NCBI GenBank assembly: GCA_026705295.1
Contig: JAPPBA010000111.1
Span: 1 to 45,839 of the forward strand
DNA from: Candidatus Palauibacter australiensis
Lineage (GTDB): Bacteria; Gemmatimonadota; Gemmatimonadetes; Palauibacterales; Palauibacteraceae
DNA: 45,839 bases
Direction of reading: 5' to 3'
Made by a program: the position numbers and the translations under genes. The notes beneath the pieces were generated by a model. The model saw only the letters and a list, made by a program, of their open reading frames with translations. It was not told the origin of the DNA and did not search any database. How positions within the stretch are numbered: the stretch's first letter is position 1; each line of letters starts with the position of its first letter. Of the stretch, positions 15,619 to 24,609 are shown in pieces.

Positions 15619-18600
15619 TCAGCGGCGCCAGGCCGACGCGCCGGGGAGCCCGCTGCTCACGAGTACTTGGAGCCCTGGCTCGGGAGCGAGATCCTCCGCC
15701 GCGCTCTGTGCCAGCGGACCGGAGGGCAGATCGCGGAAGATGGCGCGGACCTGGCCCGTACCCGGATCCCGCAAGATCGCCATCGGCGGTTCGCTCCCCT
15801 CGGCGATCTCGACGGTACCCCCCGGCCCGGCGAGGGAGAGACTCGTCAACGCCGTCTCCCACACCGGCTCCACGGGCAGCGCGAAGGTGAATCCGGACTC
15901 CCCGTCTCCGTCCCAGATCACTCCCATGTCAAAGCTGATGGAGAACAGTTCGCTGCCGTCGGCGCGCTCTCCGGTCAGCGTGTACGGCCCGGGCGCGTGC
16001 GGCAACACCGGACGCGCGTCGACGACGAAGGCGGGGTCGAGGTGGAGCGCACCGTCCGCGCCAGCCCCCCCGGATACGAGCAGCGTCCGGCTCGCGGCCG
16101 GCGCCTCCCACACCTCGAGCGTATCCTGCAGCCGGTAGCGCAGCGCGTTCGTGAAGTAGTAGTCGCTGACCCACGTCGGGTCGCAATACGACATGAAGTC
16201 CCGCACCGGGGAGCCTGGGTCGACCAGCGACCCGCCATCCCGCGAATCCCAGCCCCAGATGCCGATTCGCCCCCCGTCGTGGGGATAGCTCAGGTCCGGG
16301 CCGCCTTCGTTCCCCGAGCACAGCACGTGGAACAGGCTAAGGTTATGACCGAGTTCGTGGGCGAACGTCTCCGCGCTCAAAACCGAGATCGCGACTTTGC
16401 CGGAGTAGGGGATCTCGTTCGAGAAGAACGGGAAGGTCGCGCGACCCGCAATGTTACCCCCGATATCCGGGATCATACCCACCCAGTGTCCCACCCCATC
16501 CTCCATCACCCGAATCCTTCCGACATCGGCAATGAGGTCGCCGGAGTCGTTCGAATCGACCGTAACGCTCGGATGGCGTGTAAGCTCGATGTCCGCCACC
16601 GGGAGATACGTCCTCGTCTGCCAGAAGAAGTCGTCCTCAGGGTCGGCCGTACTCACGAACGTCGCGGCCTCGCGGTCGTTGTCCCCCGTCCAGACCATGG
16701 GGAGCAGGGTCAGAAGCAGCGGCGGCACGGCCTTCACATCCACCGCCATCCGTTCGCTCTCCGGGATGCGCCTCGACACGCCGAGGCTCGGATCGAGCGT
16801 CCCATCGGGGTCGATCTCCACAACCATTTCCAGTCCGGGCTGGATCACATCGGCGGAGATAACGGCGTGGGGCGAAAGATCCAGTTCTCCTTCCTGTACT
16901 TCCGTCGGGATCGCGGCTGAACCCGCCGGGATGTCCTCGACGTGCACCTCCGCACCGTCCACGAAGAAGGTGGCCCGGACGGGCGGGAGCATGGCCCCGG
17001 TCTCCTGTTCGGACATTACGAACACGCGCAGGAGCGCCTCTCTGCCGGCTACGAGCGGGACGGGGTAGTCGCGCGACTGCGCTGCCTGAATCAGGTAGGC
17101 ATCGGCATGGGCCTCCCCGCCGCATGTCCGGATCCTGTACTTCGGGAGCGCCGACTCCAGCCACGTGCGGAATGCGGGTGTCTGCGGCATGCACAACCCG
17201 GTGCCGGACGCAACCAGTTCAAAGAGTTCCTCGAGCTGCGTCATGCTCTCGGGCAAAGGACCCGACAGGTCAGGGTTGTCCTGGAACCAGAGAACCTCGA
17301 GCGCGCCGGCGTCGCCGAGTTCCGGCGGCAGTGCGCCCGACAGCATGTTGCCGTCCACTGCGATCACCTGGAGGCTATCGAGCTGGCCAAGTTCCCCGGG
17401 CAGCGGCCCTTCGATTTCATTGTCGGACAACTCCAGCAGCCACAGGCTGTCGATCTGGGCAATCGCCGGGGGAATGGGGCCCGACACGAGGCTCTGGTAG
17501 ACCTGGAGCATCTGAAGCTTCTCGAGCGCCCCAAGGCTTGCCGGAAGCGGACCATCGATCCTGGTGTCGGCGATCCTCAGCCGCCTCAGTTCGCTCAGGT
17601 TCCCGAACTCCTCGGGGATCGAGCCCTCGAACCGGGCCTCGTAGAGGTGGAGTATCCGGAGGCTCTCGAGGTTCCCGAACTCGGGCGGGATGGGGCCGCT
17701 CATCTGGTTGCCGCCCATCCAGAGCACTTCGAGGTTGACGAGCTTCCCGAACTCGGGCGGGATGCTGCCGTTGAAGTTGTTGCCGTCGATGTCCATCCGC
17801 CGCAGTTCGGTGAGCAGGCCGATTTCCGGCGGGATCTCGCCCTCGAGCCGGTTATAGTCCAGACGGAGCACCCGCAGGTACGGGAAGTACTGGATCTCGG
17901 GAGGAATCTCGCCCGAGAGGCCGTTGCGGTTCAGGTTGATCGTAGTGACCCGGCCGGCCGAATCGACTGCGATGCCGGACCAGTTCCCGAGCGGAGCGTC
18001 GGTCCCCCAGTTGCCTGACTCCGTCCAGTTCTCTCCTCCCATGGCCTCGTACAACTTCATCAGGTCCGACCGTTCCTCGTTGCAAGCGAGGAACTCGCCC
18101 TCGCGCGTGGGAACGGCGTTCAGCCACGCCTGGAAGCCCTCATCGCGAACGGTGCAGAGCATCGTGCCGCCGTAGTTGAGCGTCTGGATGCCCAGCGCCG
18201 ACAGGGAGAACGGGATGGGACCGGAGAGGTTGCCGTTCCCGCCCACCTCCACTTCGGTGAGGAAGGCCATGCTGCCGAGGTCGTCGGGAAGCTGACCGTT
18301 CAGGCCGTTCTCGCTCAGCTCGATCGCCGTCACACGGGATTGCTCGTTCGCCGTCACGCCGTACCAGCTCCCGACCGGCGCGTCGGTCCCCCAGCCGCCG
18401 TTGTTCGTCCACTCGCCCCCGCGCGTGCCGAGGTAGAGGTCCATGAGCGTCGCGCGATCCAGGCTGTGCACCGCGACCGGAGCGGAGTTCGAGACGGGGC
18501 CCGACGTGGCGGTCAGGCTCGCGTTGCCCTCCTTCAGGCCGGTCACGAGTCCGGTGGCGTCGACCGCCGCGACGGTCGGATCGCTGCTTGTCCACGTCAC

Positions 18601-18885
18601 CACCGCATCCGAGATGGGCTGCGCCCGGTCGTTCAGGACGCGCGCCCGCACCCGAACCGTGTCGCCCGCCACGACCGCGACCTCTTCCGGGTCCAGCGTG
18701 ATTCTCGCCGGCACGGTCGCGGTCGGAGGAGGCGGCGGCGGCCCGGGCGGCGGCCCCGAAGTCTCCCCTCCGCCACAGGAGAGAATGGCCAGACCGAGAA
18801 AGCCGAGCGCCGCGGAACGCCAGACACGGACGCGAGAGAAAGCTGAACCTTCGGAATCGGAGATCGTGCGGGTGCGCTTCGCCAT
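15619..18885 (-). CDS. Lipoprotein with Ig-like, leucine-rich-repeat and metzincin-like protease regions (copy 1)
   Basis: This 1,088-residue protein has, in order: a lipoprotein signal with lipobox LAILSC (Cys37); a proline-rich linker; a bacterial Ig-like domain (about 58-140, ARITLDPEEVAVVAGDTVRV); two LRR caps of the 'LYxxxGGxxWT..GWGTDAPxGxWxG' type; about ten plant-type LRRs (LxGxIPPEFGxLxxL) to about residue 560; a beta domain (YPVPLVAGREALLRVFV); and a protease region with HELGHNLSLFH (843-853) and the Met-turn segment DFMSYCD (Met898). HExxHxxxxxH plus a Met-turn is the metzincin zinc site; the usual Gly before the third His is absent. It should sit on the cell surface or in the periplasm. 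ATG at 18885 opens on the signal peptide. It is a tandem paralogue of 19048-22314. Confidence 0.86.
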   Translation of the reverse strand: MAKRTRTISDSEGSAFSRVRVWRSAALGFLGLAILSCGGGETSGPPPGPPPPPPTATVPARITLDPEEVAVVAGDTVRVRARVLNDRAQPISDAVVTWTSSDPTVAAVDATGLVTGLKEGNASLTATSGPVSNSAPVAVHSLDRATLMDLYLGTRGGEWTNNGGWGTDAPVGSWYGVTANEQSRVTAIELSENGLNGQLPDDLGSMAFLTEVEVGGNGNLSGPIPFSLSALGIQTLNYGGTMLCTVRDEGFQAWLNAVPTREGEFLACNEERSDLMKLYEAMGGENWTESGNWGTDAPLGNWSGIAVDSAGRVTTINLNRNGLSGEIPPEIQYFPYLRVLRLDYNRLEGEIPPEIGLLTELRRMDIDGNNFNGSIPPEFGKLVNLEVLWMGGNQMSGPIPPEFGNLESLRILHLYEARFEGSIPEEFGNLSELRRLRIADTRIDGPLPASLGALEKLQMLQVYQSLVSGPIPPAIAQIDSLWLLELSDNEIEGPLPGELGQLDSLQVIAVDGNMLSGALPPELGDAGALEVLWFQDNPDLSGPLPESMTQLEELFELVASGTGLCMPQTPAFRTWLESALPKYRIRTCGGEAHADAYLIQAAQSRDYPVPLVAGREALLRVFVMSEQETGAMLPPVRATFFVDGAEVHVEDIPAGSAAIPTEVQEGELDLSPHAVISADVIQPGLEMVVEIDPDGTLDPSLGVSRRIPESERMAVDVKAVPPLLLTLLPMVWTGDNDREAATFVSTADPEDDFFWQTRTYLPVADIELTRHPSVTVDSNDSGDLIADVGRIRVMEDGVGHWVGMIPDIGGNIAGRATFPFFSNEIPYSGKVAISVLSAETFAHELGHNLSLFHVLCSGNEGGPDLSYPHDGGRIGIWGWDSRDGGSLVDPGSPVRDFMSYCDPTWVSDYYFTNALRYRLQDTLEVWEAPAASRTLLVSGGAGADGALHLDPAFVVDARPVLPHAPGPYTLTGERADGSELFSISFDMGVIWDGDGESGFTFALPVEPVWETALTSLSLAGPGGTVEIAEGSEPPMAILRDPGTGQVRAIFRDLPSGPLAQSAAEDLAPEPGLQVLVSSGLPGASAWRR
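17603..18862. repeat. 1,260-bp direct repeat, copy 1
   Basis: Apparently identical base for base to 21032-22291 (offset 3,429 bp). It covers residues of about 8 to 428: lipoprotein signal, Ig-like domain, caps and the first half of the LRRs. Identity stops abruptly at both ends: mismatch at 17602 versus 21031 and at 18863 versus 22292. Comparison was by eye, line by line. Confidence 0.93.
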
Positions 18886-18990
18886 GGGTCTGCCTTGCGT
18901 CTTGGGGAGAAGCGGCGACGAACGGCGAAGGACTGCCGAATCGTTACCGCGCAACACCCCCGGTATCACTGAAAAGAGACCACCTCCCTA

Positions 18991-19042
18991 ACCTAGATAC
19001 GCGCCGCCGGGTTGGCATCCTCCAACGTGCCTGGAGGCTGTA
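18991..19042 (-). pseudogene. Short remnant of an S9 peptidase gene 3' end (relic 2)
   Basis: On the minus strand this reads H-V-G-G-C-Q-P-G-G-A-Y-L, matching the C-terminus KHLGGCQPRGASPD of the intact S9 gene at 22506. A shorter match to the preceding DMYGRLQ codons sits beside it after a deletion. It lies between the stop of LRR copy 2 and the start of copy 1, together with an otherwise featureless 105-bp leader. Confidence 0.65.
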
Positions 19043-19047
19043 CCCCG

Positions 19048-22000
19048 TCAGCGTCGCCAGGCCGACGCGTCCGGGAGTCCGCTGCTCACCATCACTTCGA
19101 GTCCCGGCTCCGGCGCGCGGGCACCCGCCGCGCTCTGGGCCAGCGGACCCGCCGGCAGGTCGGTGAAGATGGCCCGCACCTCGCCGGTCCGCGGATCGCG
19201 CAGGATCGCGACCGGAGGCTCGCTTCCCTCCGTCATCTCCACGCTGCCGCCCGGCCCGGAGAGCACGAGGCTCGCCATCTCCGTCGCCCAAGTCGGCTGC
19301 ACGGGCAGCGCGAACGAGAATCCGGACCGACCGTCGCCATCCCACACGCCGGCCATCGTGAAGCTGAGCGAGAAGAGTTCGCCGCCGTCCGCCCGGCGCC
19401 CGGTCAACCGCCACGGCCCGCCGGAGGTGGGCACGGCCGGCCGTGTGTCGACGACGAAGGCGGGATCGAGCCAGGGATCGCCGTCCGCCGTGACGCCGCC
19501 GGACACCACGAGCATCCGCGAGGCGGCCGGCGCATCCCGCCGAACGTCGGTCGTGTCCTGGAGACGGAAGCGCAGCGCGTTCGAGAAGTAGTAGTCGCTG
19601 ACCCACGACGGGTCGCAGTAGGTCATGAAGTCCCGGACCGTGGATGCGGGGTCCACGAGCGACCCGCCGTCGCGCGGATCCCAGCCCCAGACGCCGATCC
19701 CACCGTTCTCGTGCGGGAAGGTGAGGTCCGGACCTCCTTCGTCTCCCCTGCACGCCGCGTGCGACAGGCTGATGTTGTGCCCGAGTTCGTGCGCGATCGT
19801 CTCCGCGCTCAGTATCGAGACCGCAGTCTTCCCCAGGTGGGTAAGGCTGTCGGGCCCGAATGGCAGCCACGCGACGCCCGCGGCACCATCTGCGTCCGGG
19901 ATGAGCCCCATCCAGTGTCCGACTCCATCCTCCACCGTCCGGATGGTCACGACCCGGTCCAGGATCTCGAAGATGTCGTTCGTGTCGATCCTGACGCTCG
20001 CGTGCCGGATGATCTGTAGTTCCTCGACGGGGAGGTAATTGTTCGTCTGCCAGAAGATCTCGTCGTCCGGGTCGGCGTTGCTGACGAGCGTCACGGCACC
20101 CTGGTCGTTGTCGACGGTCGAGACGAACGGGATCAGGGTCAGGTACATCGGAGGCACGGCCTTCACATCAACGGCCGATTGCCCGGTCTCGGGGATGCGC
20201 TTCGACACGCCCAGGTTCGGGTCGAGCGTGCCATCGGGGTCCACCTCCACGACCATCTCCAACCCCGGCTGGATCACGTCGGCGGGGATGATGGCATGAG
20301 GCGAGAGGTCGAGTTCGCCCTCCTGCACCTCCGTCGGAATCGCCGCTGAACCGGCGGGGATGTCCTCCACGTGCACCTCCGCGCCGTCGAGGAAGAACGT
20401 GGCCCGGACGGGCGGGAGCAGCGCCCCGGTCTCCTGTTCGGATGTCACGAAGACGCGCAGGAGCACCTCCTCCCCGGCCACCAGCGGCACGGGATAGTCG
20501 CGCGACTGCACCGCCTGCGTCAGGTAGGCCTCGGCGTGGGCCTCGGCCCCGCAGGTCCGGATCCGGTACTTCGAGAGCGCGGACTCCAGCCACGTACGGA
20601 AGGCGGGAGTCTGCGGCATGCACAACCCGGTGTCCGCCGCCTGCAGCTCGAAGATCTCATCGAGCGCGGTCATGCTCTCCGGCACCGGGCCCGACAGGTC
20701 CGGGTTGCCATTGAGCCGTACGCTGTAGAGCCCGCTTGCGTCGCCAAGGTCGGCGGGCAGCGGTCCGGACAACCGGTTGTTCTGCGCCCAGAGAAAGCGG
20801 AGGCTGTCGGCCTGACCGAGTCCGGCAGGAAGCGGCCCCTCGATGTCGTTGTCGGAGACCCAGAGCGAGAACAGGCTGTCGAGTTGCCCAATCCACGAGG
20901 GGAGGGGTTCCGACAACTCGTTTTCGAAGAGGCGGATCGCACGGAGCCTCCCGAGCGCCGCCATGCTTTCGGGCAGTCCCCCGTCGATGTTCGTCTCCGT
21001 GATGCGGAGGATCTCCAGTTCGGTCAGCCTTCCGAACTCCTCGGGGATCGAGCCCTCGAACCGGGCCTCGTAGAGGTGGAGTATCCGGAGGCTCTCGAGG
21101 TTCCCGAACTCGGGCGGGATGGGGCCGCTCATCTGGTTGCCGCCCATCCAGAGCACTTCGAGGTTGACGAGCTTCCCGAACTCGGGCGGGATGCTGCCGT
21201 TGAAGTTGTTGCCGTCGATGTCCATCCGCCGCAGTTCGGTGAGCAGGCCGATTTCCGGCGGGATCTCGCCCTCGAGCCGGTTATAGTCCAGACGGAGCAC
21301 CCGCAGGTACGGGAAGTACTGGATCTCGGGAGGAATCTCGCCCGAGAGGCCGTTGCGGTTCAGGTTGATCGTAGTGACCCGGCCGGCCGAATCGACTGCG
21401 ATGCCGGACCAGTTCCCGAGCGGAGCGTCGGTCCCCCAGTTGCCTGACTCCGTCCAGTTCTCTCCTCCCATGGCCTCGTACAACTTCATCAGGTCCGACC
21501 GTTCCTCGTTGCAAGCGAGGAACTCGCCCTCGCGCGTGGGAACGGCGTTCAGCCACGCCTGGAAGCCCTCATCGCGAACGGTGCAGAGCATCGTGCCGCC
21601 GTAGTTGAGCGTCTGGATGCCCAGCGCCGACAGGGAGAACGGGATGGGACCGGAGAGGTTGCCGTTCCCGCCCACCTCCACTTCGGTGAGGAAGGCCATG
21701 CTGCCGAGGTCGTCGGGAAGCTGACCGTTCAGGCCGTTCTCGCTCAGCTCGATCGCCGTCACACGGGATTGCTCGTTCGCCGTCACGCCGTACCAGCTCC
21801 CGACCGGCGCGTCGGTCCCCCAGCCGCCGTTGTTCGTCCACTCGCCCCCGCGCGTGCCGAGGTAGAGGTCCATGAGCGTCGCGCGATCCAGGCTGTGCAC
21901 CGCGACCGGAGCGGAGTTCGAGACGGGGCCCGACGTGGCGGTCAGGCTCGCGTTGCCCTCCTTCAGGCCGGTCACGAGTCCGGTGGCGTCGACCGCCGCG

Positions 22001-22314
22001 ACGGTCGGATCGCTGCTTGTCCACGTCACCACCGCATCCGAGATGGGCTGCGCCCGGTCGTTCAGGACGCGCGCCCGCACCCGAACCGTGTCGCCCGCCA
22101 CGACCGCGACCTCTTCCGGGTCCAGCGTGATTCTCGCCGGCACGGTCGCGGTCGGAGGAGGCGGCGGCGGCCCGGGCGGCGGCCCCGAAGTCTCCCCTCC
22201 GCCACAGGAGAGAATGGCCAGACCGAGAAAGCCGAGCGCCGCGGAACGCCAGACACGGACGCGAGAGAAAGCTGAACCTTCGGAATCGGAGCTCGTGCGG
22301 TTGCGCGTCGCCAT
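19048..22314 (-). CDS. Lipoprotein with Ig-like, leucine-rich-repeat and metzincin-like protease regions (copy 2)
   Basis: Same length (1,088 residues) and domain order as copy 1 at 15619-18885: lipobox LAILSC, proline linker, Ig-like domain, LRR caps, plant-type LRRs, beta domain, protease region. The zinc motif is HELGHNISLSH (842-852), with Met-turn segment DFMTYCD. Residues after about 428 differ from copy 1. The last LRRs (for example LTELEILRITETNIDGGLPESM and SEPLPSWIGQLDSLFSLWVSDN) are largely replaced. The C-terminal protease half is a diverged but clearly homologous copy. The likely function is cell-surface proteolysis with target choice set by the LRRs (inference). ATG at 22314 lies about 150 bp after a promoter-like remnant at 22464-22491, which could drive it. 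Confidence 0.86.
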   Translation of the reverse strand: MATRNRTSSDSEGSAFSRVRVWRSAALGFLGLAILSCGGGETSGPPPGPPPPPPTATVPARITLDPEEVAVVAGDTVRVRARVLNDRAQPISDAVVTWTSSDPTVAAVDATGLVTGLKEGNASLTATSGPVSNSAPVAVHSLDRATLMDLYLGTRGGEWTNNGGWGTDAPVGSWYGVTANEQSRVTAIELSENGLNGQLPDDLGSMAFLTEVEVGGNGNLSGPIPFSLSALGIQTLNYGGTMLCTVRDEGFQAWLNAVPTREGEFLACNEERSDLMKLYEAMGGENWTESGNWGTDAPLGNWSGIAVDSAGRVTTINLNRNGLSGEIPPEIQYFPYLRVLRLDYNRLEGEIPPEIGLLTELRRMDIDGNNFNGSIPPEFGKLVNLEVLWMGGNQMSGPIPPEFGNLESLRILHLYEARFEGSIPEEFGRLTELEILRITETNIDGGLPESMAALGRLRAIRLFENELSEPLPSWIGQLDSLFSLWVSDNDIEGPLPAGLGQADSLRFLWAQNNRLSGPLPADLGDASGLYSVRLNGNPDLSGPVPESMTALDEIFELQAADTGLCMPQTPAFRTWLESALSKYRIRTCGAEAHAEAYLTQAVQSRDYPVPLVAGEEVLLRVFVTSEQETGALLPPVRATFFLDGAEVHVEDIPAGSAAIPTEVQEGELDLSPHAIIPADVIQPGLEMVVEVDPDGTLDPNLGVSKRIPETGQSAVDVKAVPPMYLTLIPFVSTVDNDQGAVTLVSNADPDDEIFWQTNNYLPVEELQIIRHASVRIDTNDIFEILDRVVTIRTVEDGVGHWMGLIPDADGAAGVAWLPFGPDSLTHLGKTAVSILSAETIAHELGHNISLSHAACRGDEGGPDLTFPHENGGIGVWGWDPRDGGSLVDPASTVRDFMTYCDPSWVSDYYFSNALRFRLQDTTDVRRDAPAASRMLVVSGGVTADGDPWLDPAFVVDTRPAVPTSGGPWRLTGRRADGGELFSLSFTMAGVWDGDGRSGFSFALPVQPTWATEMASLVLSGPGGSVEMTEGSEPPVAILRDPRTGEVRAIFTDLPAGPLAQSAAGARAPEPGLEVMVSSGLPDASAWRR
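21032..22291. repeat. 1,260-bp direct repeat, copy 2
   Basis: Partner of 17603-18862. Synonymous positions show no difference across the tract, whereas flanking coding sequence of the same two genes is clearly diverged. This indicates recent recombination or gene conversion rather than protein-level selection. Confidence 0.93.
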
Positions 22315-22354
22315 GGGTCTGCCTTGAGTCTTGGGGGGAAGGGCAACTGTTACA

Positions 22355-22463
22355 CTAATCTAGAGACGCGCCGTCGGCTTGGCATCCTCGAAAATGCTTG
22401 TCGAAAGATCCATGGAGCCGGCTGTACATATCAATCGAACCGGAGGGGTTTCGGAAGCCGTGG
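22355..22463 (-). pseudogene. Remnant of an S9 peptidase gene 3' end (relic 1)
   Basis: These 109 bp align without gaps to 22506-22614, the last 36 codons of the intact S9 gene, at about 80% identity by eye. They read HGFRNPSGSIDMYSRL followed by GCQADGASLD and the same TAG stop. Upstream, the match ends exactly where a promoter-like sequence begins, so most of an S9 gene copy has been deleted between its promoter and its tail. Confidence 0.8.
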
Positions 22464-22491
22464 AGTATTGCCCGGGGCGGTGGTCGGACAA
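22464..22491 (-). promoter_or_regulatory. Retained copy of the S9 peptidase promoter
   Basis: Minus-strand TTGTCC (22491-22486), 16 bp, then AATACT (22469-22464). The surrounding 30 bp (22465-22494) closely match 24533-24562, in front of the intact S9 gene. Outer ends GTATTG and CAATAC form an inverted repeat. It now points through relic 1 into LRR-metzincin copy 2. Confidence 0.55.
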
Positions 22492-22505
22492 TACCGGAGG
22501 TCACG

Positions 22506-24500
22506 CTAATCCGGAGACGCGCCGCGGGGTTGGCATCCTCCGAGGTGCTTGTCGAAAAAGGCCTGGAGCCGGCCGTACATGTCGATCGAATTGGCGGGGT
22601 CCCGGAAGCCGTGGCCCTCGGGGTACGTCTTCGATTCAAACTCCTTGCCGAGCGCCTCGAGCCGCTCGACCGCGAGTTCGAAATTCTCGAACGGCGCCCT
22701 TACGTCGAACTCTCCGTGCATGATGAGGACGGGCGCCGTGATGCGGTCCATCCGGTCGAGCGTCTCGCTCTTCGCGTAGATGTCGGGCCGCTCCTCCGGC
22801 GTCCCGCCGTGCCCCGTGATCGCGAAGATCTTCCCCACGCGGTCCGCGTGCGGCAGCGTCAGGGATTCGGAGTAGATGCCGCGCATGGGGACGGCCGCGT
22901 CGAACTTGTCGGGCGTGCGCGTGATCGCGGACATGGACTGCATGCCTCCGTAGCTCCCGCCGTAGATGCCGATGCGCCCGTTCACGTACGGCTGGCGGCG
23001 CAGCCAGTCCGCCGCGGCGCCCGGGTCCTTCGACTGGTCGTTCAGCCAGTCCTCCACCGACAGATCCTGAAACTCACGCCCGAAGCCGGACCCTCCGCGA
23101 TAGTTGATGGCGAGCACGACGAATCCCTCGTTCGCCAGGTACTGCTCCACGAGGTTCGTCCCCTGCGTGTAGGAGTTCGTTCCGCCGCCGTGTACCTGGA
23201 CGAGAGCCGGGCAGGCGGGCGGGTCGGAGCCGGCGGAGCGCGCGGCCCGGATCGCCGGCGGCAGGTAGAGGAATCCCTGGATGTACAAGCCGTCAAAGGA
23301 GCGGAAGGAGATCTCCGCAGGCCGCTGGACGCCCTCGAAGTGCGGCGAGAAGTCCGTCAGGCGAACCGGGGTGCCGCCCCCGAGGTCGAGGAACCAGGCT
23401 TCCCTGCCCTCCGTCGCCGCATCGCGCGTGAACGCGGCGCGGCGGCCGTCCGGCGTCGCGTGCAGGGATGACCAGGATCCGCCGACGTTCGTGACGCGCG
23501 TGGCGACGCCGCCCGACGCGGGGACGGACCACAAGTCGAAGGCCCCGCGCTGCTGGTACGGGAAGTAGATGCGCTCGCCGTCGCCGGACCAGAAGGGGTC
23601 GAAGCGCATGATCGCGTCGGTCGCGTAGACCTGCATGTCGAGCGGCGCTTCCCGGAGGGCGCGCGGAGCGGCGCCGGTGAAGTCGAGGTCGATCCGGTAC
23701 AGGTAGGCGAGGTCCTGATACCAGTACTCGTCCTTGGCCGTCCCCATCAGCACGAGGGTCGATCCGTCCGGCGACCAGACGGGGCTGGATGAGGCCATGA
23801 GCAAAGTGGAGACCCGGTGGGTCTCGCCGGACGCCACGGCGACGAGCCACACGTCGTCGTGCCACCAGTCGGCCCGGTTCGAGATGTAGGCGATCCACCG
23901 GCCGTCCGGCGACCACATGGGGCTGAAGCGGCTGTCCTCGGCCTCCGCCGCGCCGGCCGTCAGCTGCCGGGGCGGCGCCGCCCCGGCGGCGTCCACGAGC
24001 CAGATGTCCTGGGAACCGGACCCCGTGGAGTAGTACGCCAAGGTCTCCCCATCCGGCGACCACGACGGGGCCCGCAGGCCGCTCGCGCCCTCCACCACCA
24101 CCCGGCCCGGCTCTCCGGTGGCGGCGACAAGGAGGTCTCCTCCGGCGATGAAGGCCAGCCGCTCTCCGTCCGGCGACCACGTCTGCGCCCGGCCGGCGAC
24201 CCGGAAGGTCGAGGCGTCTCCCCCGGCGGCCACCACCTCCGCCGGCGCCGGAATCGGGACAAGGTGAACACCGGATCCGCTGCCGCCCCCGGCGGGTCCG
24301 GCCACGGCGAGCATGGACCCGTCGGGCGAGAGCACCGCCCGCCCCGCGCCCCCTCCGGCGGTGAAGACGTTCTCCAGCGTGAGCGGGATCCGGCCCGCTT
24401 CGTCGACGCCGCGGCTGGAGGACGAGCAACCGGCAGCGAGGAGCCCCATGACCGCGGGCAGGAGGTAGCGCGTTCGGACGGTTCGCGGGGATCGAGGCAC
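22506..24500 (-). CDS. S9-family peptidase lipoprotein (prolyl oligopeptidase-like) A
   Basis: This 664-residue exopeptidase candidate has a lipoprotein signal (VPRSPRTVRTRYLLPAVMGLLAAGC). The beta-propeller (about 60-400) has WSPDG repeats. The alpha/beta-hydrolase domain has Ser516 in IYGGSYGGM, Asp599 in HGEFDVRAP and His630 in EGHGFRDP as the catalytic triad. Such enzymes cleave short peptides after they enter the propeller funnel, here in the periplasm. GTG at 24500 is chosen because GGAGGAGGAG lies just upstream and it opens on the signal. A diverged paralogue is at 32003-33958, and two 3'-end relics lie at 22355 and 18991. Confidence 0.93.
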   Translation of the reverse strand: MPRSPRTVRTRYLLPAVMGLLAAGCSSSSRGVDEAGRIPLTLENVFTAGGGAGRAVLSPDGSMLAVAGPAGGGSGSGVHLVPIPAPAEVVAAGGDASTFRVAGRAQTWSPDGERLAFIAGGDLLVAATGEPGRVVVEGASGLRAPSWSPDGETLAYYSTGSGSQDIWLVDAAGAAPPRQLTAGAAEAEDSRFSPMWSPDGRWIAYISNRADWWHDDVWLVAVASGETHRVSTLLMASSSPVWSPDGSTLVLMGTAKDEYWYQDLAYLYRIDLDFTGAAPRALREAPLDMQVYATDAIMRFDPFWSGDGERIYFPYQQRGAFDLWSVPASGGVATRVTNVGGSWSSLHATPDGRRAAFTRDAATEGREAWFLDLGGGTPVRLTDFSPHFEGVQRPAEISFRSFDGLYIQGFLYLPPAIRAARSAGSDPPACPALVQVHGGGTNSYTQGTNLVEQYLANEGFVVLAINYRGGSGFGREFQDLSVEDWLNDQSKDPGAAADWLRRQPYVNGRIGIYGGSYGGMQSMSAITRTPDKFDAAVPMRGIYSESLTLPHADRVGKIFAITGHGGTPEERPDIYAKSETLDRMDRITAPVLIMHGEFDVRAPFENFELAVERLEALGKEFESKTYPEGHGFRDPANSIDMYGRLQAFFDKHLGGCQPRGASPD

Positions 24501-24531
24501 GGCTCCTCCTCCTTTGGGCTGGTGTGGTGTG

Positions 24532-24559
24532 AGTATTGCCCCGGGCGATGGTCCGACAA
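24532..24559 (-). promoter_or_regulatory. Promoter of S9 peptidase A
   Basis: Minus-strand TTGTCG (24559-24554), 16 bp, then AATACT (24537-24532), about 30 nt upstream of the GTG at 24500. Support comes from conservation of this 30-bp block at 22465-22494 while other relic sequence has decayed. The outer GTATTG/CAATAC inverted repeat could also be an operator. Confidence 0.55.
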
Positions 24560-24609
24560 TACCGATCAGAGAAGGAAAAACCCATTCCGCGACCGGAGGG
24601 CGAAGCGCC

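Noticed and set aside
17600-18200. Periodic repeats as a CRISPR array
   Set aside because: The periodicity (about 72 bp) is that of leucine-rich repeat codons in an open reading frame, with degenerate units and no constant spacer length.
15619-22314. Tandem LRR genes as an insertion sequence or composite transposon
   Set aside because: There is no transposase, no terminal inverted repeats and no target-site duplication. The repeat borders fall inside coding sequence.
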